This document shows positions 1 to 7,908 of a stretch of DNA of 64,000 nt, in pieces. The stretch lies in contig NZ_CAJZAR010000088.1 in NCBI RefSeq assembly GCF_914484835.1, positions 1 through 64,000 of the forward strand, given 5' to 3'. The notes below the pieces were generated by a model. The model did not search any database, had not been told where the DNA came from, and was given only the letters and a program-made list of their open reading frames with translations. Positions within the stretch are counted from its first letter, which is position 1, and every line of letters begins with the position of its first letter. The DNA is from Paraburkholderia tropica. Lineage in GTDB: Bacteria > Pseudomonadota > Gammaproteobacteria > Burkholderiales > Burkholderiaceae. The translations under genes were made by a program, and so were the position numbers.

Positions 1-424
1 CGGCGGCCTGGGCGCCCGCGGCATCGGCTTGCTGCTGGTTGGTGCGGGCGTCGTCGCCGCGATGGTCGGTCTTCGAGGTGCCGCGCGTGCTGCTCGACGA
101 GCTGCTGCCCGAAGCCGATTGCGACGACTGCGACGACTGCGAGGACGACGACTGGCTCGCCTGCGACGATTGCGACGACGAAGCGTTCTGCGACGCGTTC
201 GAGTTGTTCGCCGCGTTGGCGTTGTTGTACGCCTGCGCCGCGCTCGACTGCGCGTATTGCTGCGCCGTGGGCTGGTTCAGCGCGGTCTGCGCGGCGATGC
301 TCTGCTGGAGCGTCTGCGCGAAGCCCTGGCTGGCCTGATCAGCCTGGCTGCCTGCGGAGGCGGCGCCACTCGAGGTGGGGTCGACGGCTCCGAAGAGTGA
401 ACTGACTGCGGAAAGAAGCGACAT
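1..424 (-). CDS. fliK: Flagellar hook-length control protein FliK, N-terminal part (cut by window edge)
   Basis: About 141 codons are visible, starting at an ATG at 424 and running off the left edge. The visible part is low-complexity: a short hydrophobic start (MSLLSAVSSLFGAV), then a Gln/Ala/Ser/Asn-rich stretch with long serine runs, as expected for the poorly conserved, disordered N-terminal half of FliK, the secreted ruler that measures hook length and switches export specificity. The conserved C-terminal domain lies outside the window, so the call rests mainly on position directly after fliJ. A second FliK-type gene lies at 7909-9438. Confidence 0.6.
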   Translation of the reverse strand, partial: MSLLSAVSSLFGAVDPTSSGAASAGSQADQASQGFAQTLQQSIAAQTALNQPTAQQYAQSSAAQAYNNANAANNSNASQNASSSQSSQASQSSSSQSSQSSQSASGSSSSSSTRGTSKTDHRGDDARTNQQQADAAGAQAA

Positions 425-512
425 CGTGTCTGCCCCGGATAACGTAACGGTGTGGATCGCGGTGGATCGTTGTGCGAATTATGGGTACGGCGGGTCTGGC
501 GCGCGTGGCGCG

Positions 513-965
513 TCAGGAATGCTGCGACGCCCGCATGCGCAGCGCGCGGGCGGCGAATTCGTCCGAATCGCGCTGCTCGCGTTTGGCTTCCACGCGTGCC
601 TTCACGGCGTCCTGGCGCGACTGCAGCACCTCGTAGGAACCGAGCTTCTGCTTGGTGCGCAGCCATTCGGGCTTGGCCGCTTCGACGCGCTGCGTCGCCT
701 GGTCGAGCATGCGGCGCTGCTGTTCGATGGCGGCGTCGAGCGTGTCGATGAACGCCTGGAAATTGCGCACGTTGCCCGCCGCCATGCCCGCGCGCGCCGA
801 CTCGGTGAAGCGCGTATGGTACTCGTCGCGGTAGTCGATCAGCGACTTCAGCTGCTTCTCGATCTCCACGCGCTCGCGCTGCACGCGCCCGAGCTTCTGC
901 GTGGCGGCGTCGACATCGTCCTGCGCGAGGCCGATCAGCGTCTGCAATGCGGTTTGCCGGGTCAT
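513..965 (-). CDS. fliJ: Flagellar export chaperone / ATPase stalk protein FliJ
   Basis: The 150-residue product is a charged, almost wholly helical coiled-coil protein, the normal size and character of FliJ. FliJ inserts into the FliI ATPase hexamer like a rotor stalk and couples it to the export gate (family knowledge). The start codon overlaps the end of fliI by 4 bp, so the two are translationally coupled in the leftward fliF-G-H-I-J-K operon. Sequence alone is only modestly diagnostic because FliJ diverges quickly; gene order makes the call secure. Confidence 0.9.
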   Translation of the reverse strand: MTRQTALQTLIGLAQDDVDAATQKLGRVQRERVEIEKQLKSLIDYRDEYHTRFTESARAGMAAGNVRNFQAFIDTLDAAIEQQRRMLDQATQRVEAAKPEWLRTKQKLGSYEVLQSRQDAVKARVEAKREQRDSDEFAARALRMRASQHS

Positions 966-2728
966 GCCTTATTCCCCTGTCCAATGAGCGCAGCAAGCAT
1001 ATCGACGCTCTGATCGTAAGTCGCGCTCTCGCGAAAGCCTTGCTGGAGAAAGGCTTCGATGCGCGGATAAAGGGCGATGGCGCGGTCGAGCACGGCGTCG
1101 CGCCCGTTCACGTACGCGCCCACGTTGATGAGGTCGCGGTTGCGCTGGTAGCGCGAAAGCATCTGCTTGAACGCACGCGTCTGGTTCAGATGCTGGTCGT
1201 CGATCAGCGCCGTCATCGCGCGGCTGATCGAGGCCTCGATGTCGATGGCCGGATAGTGCCCGGCTTCGGCGAGCGCGCGCGACAGCACGATGTGGCCGTC
1301 CAGAATCGCGCGCGCCGAGTCGGCGATCGGGTCCTGCTGGTCGTCGCCTTCGGTGAGCACGGTGTAGAACGCCGTGATCGAGCCGCCGCCTTCGGGGCCG
1401 TTGCCGGTGCGTTCGACGAGCGCGGGCAGCTTGGCGAACACGGAGGGCGGATAGCCCTTGGTCGCGGGCGGCTCGCCGATCGCCAGCGCGATCTCGCGCT
1501 GCGCCATCGCGTAACGCGTGAGCGAGTCCATCAGCAGCAGCACGTGCTTGCCCTGATCGCGGAAATATTCGGCCAGCGAGGTCGTGTACGCGGCGGCCTG
1601 CATACGCAGCAGCGGCGAGACGTCCGCGGGCGCGGCCACCACGACCGAGCGCGCGAGACCTTCCGCACCGAGAATCTGCTCGATGAATTCCTTCACTTCG
1701 CGGCCGCGCTCGCCGATCAGGCCGATCACGATGACTTCCGCGCTGGTGGCGCGCGCCATGGTGCCGAGCAGCACCGATTTACCGACGCCCGAGCCCGCGA
1801 ACAGGCCCATGCGCTGGCCGCGCCCGACCGTCAGCAGCGCGTTGATCGCGCGCACGCCCACGTCGAGCACCTTGTGGATCGGCTCGCGGTGCAGCGGGTT
1901 GATGACGGGCGCGGTGAGCGGCGCGTCGGCTTCCGTGTCGATCGGGCCGAAACCGTCGAGCGGCTTGCCCGAGGCGTCGACCACGCGGCCCAGCATGCCC
2001 CAGCCGACCGGCAGGCGCTTGGCGCCCGCCATCGGGTCGGCGATCGGCGCGCTTTCGAGCGGCCAGACGCGCGCGCCCGGCAGCAGGCCGGAGACTTCGG
2101 TGGTCGGCATCAGGAACAGCTTGTCGCCGGAGAAGCCGACCACTTCGGCTTCGGCCATCGGCAGCGAGCTGCCCGGCGGCAGTTCGATCACGACTTCCGC
2201 ACCCACGGCGAGGCGCAGGCCCACGGCTTCGAGCACGAGGCCGGCGGCGCGCGTGAGGCGGCCGCAGCCGCGCAGCGGCAGGGCGATCGCGTTGCGCTCG
2301 CGCACGCTGTTCAGGCGCGCTCTCCAGCTCGCGTGGTGCGGGTTGGCCGGGTCGAAATTCGCGGGCGGCGTGTAGGGCGCGGGCTCGGGAGCCTTGATCG
2401 CCGGGGCCGGGGCCGCCGCCGCCGCCGCCGCTGCGGTGGCGGCTGCGGTTGGTTCGGTGGGTGCGGTTACTGCGGGCGGCTCGGCGAGACGCTCAGCCGC
2501 CGCGCCCATGTCGTCGGCGAAATGCGGGACCGAAAAATTCGGTGCCGGAAAATGCGGCAGATCGGGCAGCGTGAAATCGGGGTCGTCGTCGATCCGCACG
2601 CCATCGGCCTGGGTGGCGTCGTGCACGCCGGGGCCGAACGAGGCCAGCGCCAGTTCCTGTTCGAGCGGCGTGAGGCCGCCCGTGTGGATCGCCTGATGGA
2701 CGGTCTGATGGAGCGACGAATTCACCAT
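962..2728 (-). CDS. fliI: Flagellum-specific export ATPase FliI
   Basis: The 588-residue product is the type III export ATPase that unfolds or releases flagellar substrates at the base of the export gate. A Walker A loop (GLFAGSGVGKS) sits near residues 308-318, followed by the F1-beta-like catalytic core with a Walker B-type LLLMDSLTR and the KGYPPSVFAKLP stretch. It is roughly 130 residues longer than the usual ~440-460: the extra N-terminus is Pro/Ala-rich and probably disordered. The start at 2728 is supported by a 7-bp overlap with fliH and a GGGAAGG-type RBS. Initiation at an internal Met cannot be fully excluded. Confidence 0.96.
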   Translation of the reverse strand: MVNSSLHQTVHQAIHTGGLTPLEQELALASFGPGVHDATQADGVRIDDDPDFTLPDLPHFPAPNFSVPHFADDMGAAAERLAEPPAVTAPTEPTAAATAAAAAAAAPAPAIKAPEPAPYTPPANFDPANPHHASWRARLNSVRERNAIALPLRGCGRLTRAAGLVLEAVGLRLAVGAEVVIELPPGSSLPMAEAEVVGFSGDKLFLMPTTEVSGLLPGARVWPLESAPIADPMAGAKRLPVGWGMLGRVVDASGKPLDGFGPIDTEADAPLTAPVINPLHREPIHKVLDVGVRAINALLTVGRGQRMGLFAGSGVGKSVLLGTMARATSAEVIVIGLIGERGREVKEFIEQILGAEGLARSVVVAAPADVSPLLRMQAAAYTTSLAEYFRDQGKHVLLLMDSLTRYAMAQREIALAIGEPPATKGYPPSVFAKLPALVERTGNGPEGGGSITAFYTVLTEGDDQQDPIADSARAILDGHIVLSRALAEAGHYPAIDIEASISRAMTALIDDQHLNQTRAFKQMLSRYQRNRDLINVGAYVNGRDAVLDRAIALYPRIEAFLQQGFRESATYDQSVDMLAALIGQGNKA

Positions 2729-3405
2729 GGCCGCGCCTTCCCGAGCGCCGCCGCGACGCGCTCCCAGCGCGTGCCGATGTCGGCGTCCGTCTCGCCGGTG
2801 GCGGCCTGCGCGCGGCAGCCGCCGCGTTCGAGCGAGGCGTCGGTGCGCACGGTCCAGCCGCGCGCCTGCAAATCTTCAAGCAGATAGGCCTCGACCACCG
2901 GCAGGTCAGCCGGGCTCACCACCAGTTGCGGCGAACCGGCCAGCTGCGGCTCGTGCGCGAGCACTTCGCGCGCCGCGGCGAGCAGCGCCGTCGGGTCGTG
3001 CTGCACGTGCTGGCGGACCACCTGCTGGGCGATGTCGAGCGCCAGCTCGACGAGCGTCTCGGCCACGCCCGCTTCGGCGGTCGTGAGCGCGTCGGAGAAA
3101 CGTTGCGCGATCGCCGAAATCTGCGCCGCGACGGCGCGCGCCTCGCCGAGTCCCTGTTCGAAACCCTGCTTCTGGCCCTGGTCGTAACCGGCCTGGTAGC
3201 CGAGCGCCTGGCCCGCGACGTGGCCGGACGTGAGACCGGCCTGATGCGCGTTGTCGCGGATGCGCTGCAGCTCCGCCTCGAACGCCGCCGTCTCGTCCGG
3301 GGTGGGCGGAGGCGGGGGCGGGGGAGGCGGATCGAAGCACGCCATCTCCCAGCGCTGATACGCCGAGAGATTGCGGTGCAACGGTTGTGAGGCTTCGTCA
3401 GACAT
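2722..3405 (-). CDS. fliH: Flagellar assembly protein FliH, negative regulator of FliI
   Basis: The 227-residue product matches FliH, the peripheral stator-like partner of FliI that delivers the ATPase to the C-ring. A run of nine prolines near residues 27-35 is followed by a GxxxG-like helical stretch (GLTSGHVAGQALGYQAGYDQG), the glycine-repeat helix typical of FliH. The C-terminal half resembles the V/A-type ATPase E-subunit fold (LVELALDIAQQVVRQ). The gene overlaps fliG upstream by 8 bp and fliI downstream by 7 bp, so all three are coupled. Confidence 0.93.
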   Translation of the reverse strand: MSDEASQPLHRNLSAYQRWEMACFDPPPPPPPPPTPDETAAFEAELQRIRDNAHQAGLTSGHVAGQALGYQAGYDQGQKQGFEQGLGEARAVAAQISAIAQRFSDALTTAEAGVAETLVELALDIAQQVVRQHVQHDPTALLAAAREVLAHEPQLAGSPQLVVSPADLPVVEAYLLEDLQARGWTVRTDASLERGGCRAQAATGETDADIGTRWERVAAALGKARPW

Positions 3406-4393
3406 AAGCGTCTTCTGCCTTGCCGCCGATCACGATCTGGCCGCCTTCGGCGAGGTTGCGCACGATCTGCAGGATACGCCGCTGCTGCGCTTCGACTTCC
3501 GAAACGCGCACGGGGCCGCGCGCGTCCAGGTCTTCGGCGAGCAGTTCCGCGGCGCGCTGCGACATGTTCGCGAGGAACTTCTGGCGCAGTGCGGGCGGGG
3601 CGCCCTTGAGCGAGATGATGAGCGATTCGGACTCGACTTCCTTGAGCAGCAGCTGAATCGCGCGGTCTTCGAGATCCAGCAGGTTCTCGAACACGAACAT
3701 CTGGTCGATGATCTTCTGGGCGAGTTCGGCGTCGTACTGGCGGACCGTTTCGATCACGCCTTCCTCGTGCTGGCTCGTCATGAAGTTCAGGATTTCGGCG
3801 GCCGTGCGGATGCCGCCCATCGGGCTGCGCTTGAGGTTGTCGCTGCCCGACAGCAGGCCCATCAGCACGTCGTCGAGTTCGCGCAGCGCCTGCGGCTGGA
3901 TGCCGTCGAGCGTCGCGATACGCAGCAGCACGTCGTTACGCAGACGCTCCGTGAAGCACGAAGCAATCTCCGACGCCTGATCGCGGTCCAGGTGAACCAG
4001 GATCGTGGCGATGATCTGCGGGTGCTCGTTCTTGATGAGTTCCGCGACCGAGCCCGAGTCCATCCACTTGAGGCCTTCGATACCGCTCGTGTCGCCGCCT
4101 TGCAGAATGCGGTCGATCACCGCGCCGGCCTTGTCCTCGCCGAGCGCCTTGGTCAGCACGTTGCGGATGTAGTCGTTCGAGTCGAGCGAGAGCGCCGTGT
4201 GCTGCTCGGCTTCCTTGACGAACTCGTGCAGCACGGCGTCGATCTCTTCGCGCTTGACGTTCTTCAGCGCGGCCATCGCCGCACCGATCTTCTGCACTTC
4301 GCGCGGCCCGAGGAACTTGAAGACCTGAGAGGCCTCCTCCTCGCCGATCGACATGAGCAGCAGCGCGCTCTTGACAGCTCCTTCAGCGCTCAT
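3398..4393 (-). CDS. fliG: Flagellar motor switch protein FliG
   Basis: The 331-residue product is full length for FliG, the C-ring protein that binds FliF, FliM/FliN and the MotA stator. The hallmark EHPQ motif is present (KNEHPQIIATILVHLD), as is the C-terminal charged helix region (ALRELDDVLMGLLSG) that meets the stator, and a central MGGIRTAAEILNFM segment. It overlaps the end of fliF by 11 bp and the start of fliH by 8 bp, which makes it part of the coupled leftward operon. Confidence 0.97.
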   Translation of the reverse strand: MSAEGAVKSALLLMSIGEEEASQVFKFLGPREVQKIGAAMAALKNVKREEIDAVLHEFVKEAEQHTALSLDSNDYIRNVLTKALGEDKAGAVIDRILQGGDTSGIEGLKWMDSGSVAELIKNEHPQIIATILVHLDRDQASEIASCFTERLRNDVLLRIATLDGIQPQALRELDDVLMGLLSGSDNLKRSPMGGIRTAAEILNFMTSQHEEGVIETVRQYDAELAQKIIDQMFVFENLLDLEDRAIQLLLKEVESESLIISLKGAPPALRQKFLANMSQRAAELLAEDLDARGPVRVSEVEAQQRRILQIVRNLAEGGQIVIGGKAEDAYV

Positions 4394-6173
4394 CGTTCAC
4401 CCAGCTCTTGACAACGGTTGCGACAATCTTCGGATCCTGGCGCGCGATGCTGCGCGCGAATTCCAGGTTGCGTTCGAACTTCTGTTTATCGGATTCGAGG
4501 GCGGCCAGCTCGCTTTCGCTCTCGACCACGCCGCCCGTGCCTTCGATCTTCTCGACCTGCGGCAGGCCGTCGAGCAGCAGCGGTTCGGCGTCGCCCGCGA
4601 GCGCCGGGGTGGCCGCGGCGGGCGGCTCCGGCGGCGGGAAGGCGCGGCGCAGCGCCGGCTTCACCATCACGAAGTAGAGGAACAGGGCCACGGCGCCGAT
4701 GCCGAGCCAGGTCGCGATCTGCTTGGCCAGCGCGATCATGTCCGGCTGGCGCCACCACGGCAGGTTGGCGTTCGGATCGACGTCGGTCTGGAAGGCGGCG
4801 TTGACCACGTTCACCGAGTCGCCGCGCTTCGTGTCGTAGCCCATCGCGTCCTTCACCAGCTGTTCGACCTGCGCGAGCTTCTGCGCGTCGAGCGGCTGCA
4901 TCGTGGCGTGGCCCTTGGCGTCGACCTTCTGCTGATAGTTCACGATCACGGCCACCGAGAGGCGCTTGATGTCGCCCGGCGCCTGCTGGAAGTGACGCAC
5001 CGTCTTGTCCAGCTCGTAGTTCGTGGTGGTGTCGCGGTGATCCGAGATCGGCGTCGTGGCGGCCGCGCCGCTCGCGCCCGCGGGCGCGTTGATCGGCGCC
5101 GAGGCCGGCTGCGGCGGCTGGTTCGAGAGCGCGCCCGGCACGCCGCCCGCACCCGACTGCTGCATGTCGGTGGCGATGTTCTGCTGCTGGCTGCGGATCG
5201 AGGCCTGTTGCGGGTTCGCGTTCGGGCCGTAGTTTTCCGAAGTCTGTTCGATCTTCGAGAAGTCCACGTCGGCGCTGACCTGCGAGCGCGCGTTGCCCGA
5301 GCCGAACAGCGGCGCGAGGATCGCGTCGATGCGCGCCTGGGTGTCGTGCTCGATCTGGCGCACGTACTTGAGCTGCGAGGCGTCGAGGCCCGCGCTGGCG
5401 GCGCTTTGCGTCAGCAGGTTGCCGTCCTGGTCGACCACGGTGACGTTGCGCACCGGCAGATCGGGCACGGCCGACGAGATCATGTGCGTGATCGCGGCCA
5501 CCTGGCCCTCGTCGAGCACGCGGCCCGGATACAGGTTGACGAGCACCGACGCCGACGGCGCCTCGCGTTCGCGCACGAACACCGAGGGCTTCGGAATCGC
5601 CAGATGCACGCGCGCCGACTTGACGCTCTGGATCGACTGGATGGTCTGTTCGAGTTCGCCTTCGAGCGCGCGCTGGTAATTGACCTGTTCGGCGAACTGG
5701 CTGATGCCGAACTTCTGGTTGTCCATCAGTTCGAAGCCGACCGAACCGTTCTTCGGCAGGCCTTGCTGCGCGAGGCGCAGGCGCATTTCGTTGACCTGCT
5801 CGGACGGCACCAGAATGGCGCCGCCGCCGTCGGACAGCTTGTAGGGCACGTTGGCGGCCTGCAGCGCCGTGATGATCGAGCCGCCATCGCGGTCGGACAG
5901 GTTGCTGTAGAGCACCTTGTAGTCCGGCGCGCGCGACCACAGCACGAGGCCGGCGACCACGGCGATCAGCACGGCGACGGCGACGATGAGCGGCGCGCGC
6001 GGATTGCCGCGCACGCTGCGCAGCGACGACAGCGAACCGAGGCGCTGCGCGAAGCCGCCGCCAAGGTCCTCCGCGGCGCCGGATGCCGCGCCACCGGCGC
6101 CTGTGGCGGCGCCGCTGGTGGCGAGGCCCATGCGGGCGTCGGGGTTGATCAAAGAGTTGGCAGACGAATCCAT
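4383..6173 (-). CDS. fliF: Flagellar MS-ring protein FliF
   Basis: The product is about 596 residues, a normal FliF, which forms the membrane MS-ring that seeds basal-body assembly. Two membrane segments flank a large periplasmic part: one near the N-terminus (LIVAVAVLIAVVAGLVLW) and one near the C-terminus (WLGIGAVALFLYFVMV). The cytoplasmic tail that binds FliG follows the second. The frame is open upstream to 6263, but the ATG at 6173 has a GGAGA at good spacing and gives the usual start, so 6173 was chosen. First gene of the leftward flagellar operon, divergent from fliE across 280 bp. Confidence 0.95.
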   Translation of the reverse strand: MDSSANSLINPDARMGLATSGAATGAGGAASGAAEDLGGGFAQRLGSLSSLRSVRGNPRAPLIVAVAVLIAVVAGLVLWSRAPDYKVLYSNLSDRDGGSIITALQAANVPYKLSDGGGAILVPSEQVNEMRLRLAQQGLPKNGSVGFELMDNQKFGISQFAEQVNYQRALEGELEQTIQSIQSVKSARVHLAIPKPSVFVREREAPSASVLVNLYPGRVLDEGQVAAITHMISSAVPDLPVRNVTVVDQDGNLLTQSAASAGLDASQLKYVRQIEHDTQARIDAILAPLFGSGNARSQVSADVDFSKIEQTSENYGPNANPQQASIRSQQQNIATDMQQSGAGGVPGALSNQPPQPASAPINAPAGASGAAATTPISDHRDTTTNYELDKTVRHFQQAPGDIKRLSVAVIVNYQQKVDAKGHATMQPLDAQKLAQVEQLVKDAMGYDTKRGDSVNVVNAAFQTDVDPNANLPWWRQPDMIALAKQIATWLGIGAVALFLYFVMVKPALRRAFPPPEPPAAATPALAGDAEPLLLDGLPQVEKIEGTGGVVESESELAALESDKQKFERNLEFARSIARQDPKIVATVVKSWVNDER

Positions 6174-6257
6174 GCGACGGGTTTCTCCGGGAGACTTGCA
6201 CGTCCCTGCGGCGCGCGCGCGGCAGAGACTTTCACGACAGGGATTATCCGAGAGCCG

Positions 6258-6273
6258 TGGCAAGCCGATTGCG
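6258..6273 (+). promoter_or_regulatory. Candidate sigma54 (-24/-12) promoter ahead of fliE
   Basis: The 16-mer TGGCAAGCCGATTGCG matches the RpoN consensus TGGCAC-G-N4-TTGCW at nearly every position, with GG and GC exactly 10 nt apart. It points toward fliE and predicts transcription from about 6284, leaving a ~170-nt leader. No enhancer-binding site was identified. Confidence 0.4.
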
Positions 6274-6366
6274 CGAATAGAGCCGGGTTTTCCCCCTAGT
6301 TTCGGGGCTGCTCAAAATGTCCGACTGCTAATATTTCTCGCAGACTCGGTGCCGTGTGTATGCGTG

Positions 6367-6404
6367 CCGGGTCCGGGGGCGTCGCCCCGCGCACCCGGAC
6401 CGGG
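6367..6404 (+). other. Strong GC hairpin in the fliE leader
   Basis: GGTCCGGG at 6370-6377 is the reverse complement of CCCGGACC at 6394-6401, with further pairing inside the loop (GGGGC/GCCCC). There is no T-run, so it is not a classical terminator. It lies 50 bp before the fliE start and may shape leader-RNA stability or be a protein site. Confidence 0.4.
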
Positions 6405-6453
6405 GTTGCGCGGGCCGCCGCCGCCGCGTAACTCTCTTTATCGTGGAGTCAAC

Positions 6454-6789
6454 ATGACGGTGCCAGTCAACCCACTCACGTCGGCGCTAGCGCAGATGCA
6501 GGCGATGGCCGCGCAGGCCGCGAGCAGCGCCACAGCGGCCGAAGGCGGCTCGGGTGCGGCGAGCGGCGGCGAGTTCGCCGCGGCGCTCAAGGCGTCGCTC
6601 GACAAGATCAGCGACGACCAGAAAAAGGCCGTCGGCGAGTCGCAGGCGTTCGAGCTGGGGGCGAGCAACGTGTCGCTCAACGACGTCATGGTCGACATGC
6701 AGAAGGCCAATATCGGCTTCCAGTTCGGTCTGCAGGTGCGCAACAAGCTCGTCGCGGCCTACACCGACATCATGCAGATTCAGGTCTAG
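6454..6789 (+). CDS. fliE: Flagellar hook-basal body protein FliE
   Basis: The 111-residue product joins the MS-ring to the proximal rod and is among the first exported rod proteins. The C-terminal half carries the conserved FliE pattern (SLNDVMVDMQKANIGFQFGLQVRNKLVAAYTDI) ending in IMQIQV, as in family members. The ATG at 6454 follows a GTGGAG RBS at normal spacing; the frame is open upstream but without an RBS. It is divergent from fliF and precedes fliS-fliT. Confidence 0.94.
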   Translation: MTVPVNPLTSALAQMQAMAAQAASSATAAEGGSGAASGGEFAAALKASLDKISDDQKKAVGESQAFELGASNVSLNDVMVDMQKANIGFQFGLQVRNKLVAAYTDIMQIQV

Positions 6790-6951
6790 GACAGCGCGCG
6801 CGAGCCCTGTCCGGGTCCCGCCCGACTGTAAGCCCATTAAAGCTTCTCCCTCAAAGTTCCGATAACCCGGCTAGAACCCGGTTCGCGCGCCCACGGGCGG
6901 CGCGCCCGGACGCACCGTATCCACAGCCGCACGTTTGAAGGAGAAGCGCCG

Positions 6952-7404
6952 ATGTTTTCCCCTGCCCAATCTGGAGCCAACGCCTATGCACGCGTCGGAG
7001 TCGAAACGGGGATTATGGGCGCCAGTCCGCACAAGCTGATCGCGCTCCTGTACGAAGGTGCGCGCAAGGCGATTGCGCAAGCCCGCATGCATCTGCAGCA
7101 GGGCAACGTGGGGCCGCGTGGCGAGGCGATCGGCAAGGCCATCCGGATCGTCGAAAGCGGGCTTCAGCTGGCGTTGAACGTGGAGGCGGGCGGAGAAATC
7201 GCCCAGCGCCTGAACGCACTCTACAGTTACATGACGCGACGTTTGCTCGAAGCGAATATTCAACAGAGCGAGTCCATGCTGGTCGAAGTCGATGGCCTGC
7301 TGGCAACGCTCGAGGAAGCCTGGTTGGGGATTGCGCCGGCGGTGGAACAGATGGCCCAGCAGCAGCGGGCATCCGGGCCTTCGTCCGGCTCATTGACGAG
7401 ATGA
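6952..7404 (+). CDS. fliS: Flagellin export chaperone FliS
   Basis: The 150-residue product binds the C-terminus of flagellin and keeps it unpolymerised before export. The N-terminus has the family signature: YARVGVETGIMGASPHKLIALLYEGARKAI. Helical segments follow (GGEIAQRLNALYSYMTRRLLEAN). A GAAGGAGAAG RBS precedes the ATG. The stop overlaps the fliT start (ATGA), coupling the two chaperones. It runs about 20 residues longer than typical FliS, with a Gln/Ser-rich tail. Confidence 0.95.
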   Translation: MFSPAQSGANAYARVGVETGIMGASPHKLIALLYEGARKAIAQARMHLQQGNVGPRGEAIGKAIRIVESGLQLALNVEAGGEIAQRLNALYSYMTRRLLEANIQQSESMLVEVDGLLATLEEAWLGIAPAVEQMAQQQRASGPSSGSLTR

Positions 7405-7733
7405 GTTCGAAAGCAGACTACTTCGCCCACTATGAAGCGATCGCGGCGGTGTCGGGGCAAATGCTCGACGCGGCACGCGGCGCACACTGGAACGATCTGA
7501 TCGGCCTCCAGGAGGAATACCGTCACCTCGTCGAAGCGCTCAAGGACGCCGATCTCGGCGTCCGGCTCAGCACCACCGAGCGCGCGCGCAAGTACGAGCT
7601 GATCCGGCAGATTCTCGCCGACGACGCAGCGATCCGCGATCTCGCGAGTCCGTGCATGGCGCGCCTCTCGGCGCTCTTTCACGGCACCGCGCAGCCCGCG
7701 CGGGTCCTGCAGGAACTGTACGGCGCGCGCTAA
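7401..7733 (+). CDS. fliT: Flagellar chaperone FliT
   Basis: A 110-residue helical protein translated by 4-bp overlap with fliS. FliT is the export chaperone for the filament cap FliD and in enterics also binds FlhDC. Sequence conservation in FliT is low; features seen are an amphipathic helical layout, the segment LIGLQEEYRHLVEALK, and the conserved placement after fliS. The size is typical (about 100-120 residues). Confidence 0.85.
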   Translation: MSSKADYFAHYEAIAAVSGQMLDAARGAHWNDLIGLQEEYRHLVEALKDADLGVRLSTTERARKYELIRQILADDAAIRDLASPCMARLSALFHGTAQPARVLQELYGAR

Positions 7734-7908
7734 ACGCGAGCACGGCGACCGGCAAGGCCGAGCGCGGACCGGGTATCTCCACCGCGGCCCGCCGCCCGCC
7801 ATGCGCCAGCCGCCGTCGGATCTGGAACCGTCCCCTGAAACCGGCTGACGGCGTCGGCGCCCCGGACCGGGAGCCGAACCCGGCCTCTGAACTGGCTCCA
7901 CGCTCCGC

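Noticed and set aside
947..2887. Long rightward open frame (646 codons) over fliI
   Set aside because: It is the antisense shadow of fliI/fliH, with Arg/His/Ala-rich composition and no RBS or known motif, as expected on the opposite strand of GC-rich genes.
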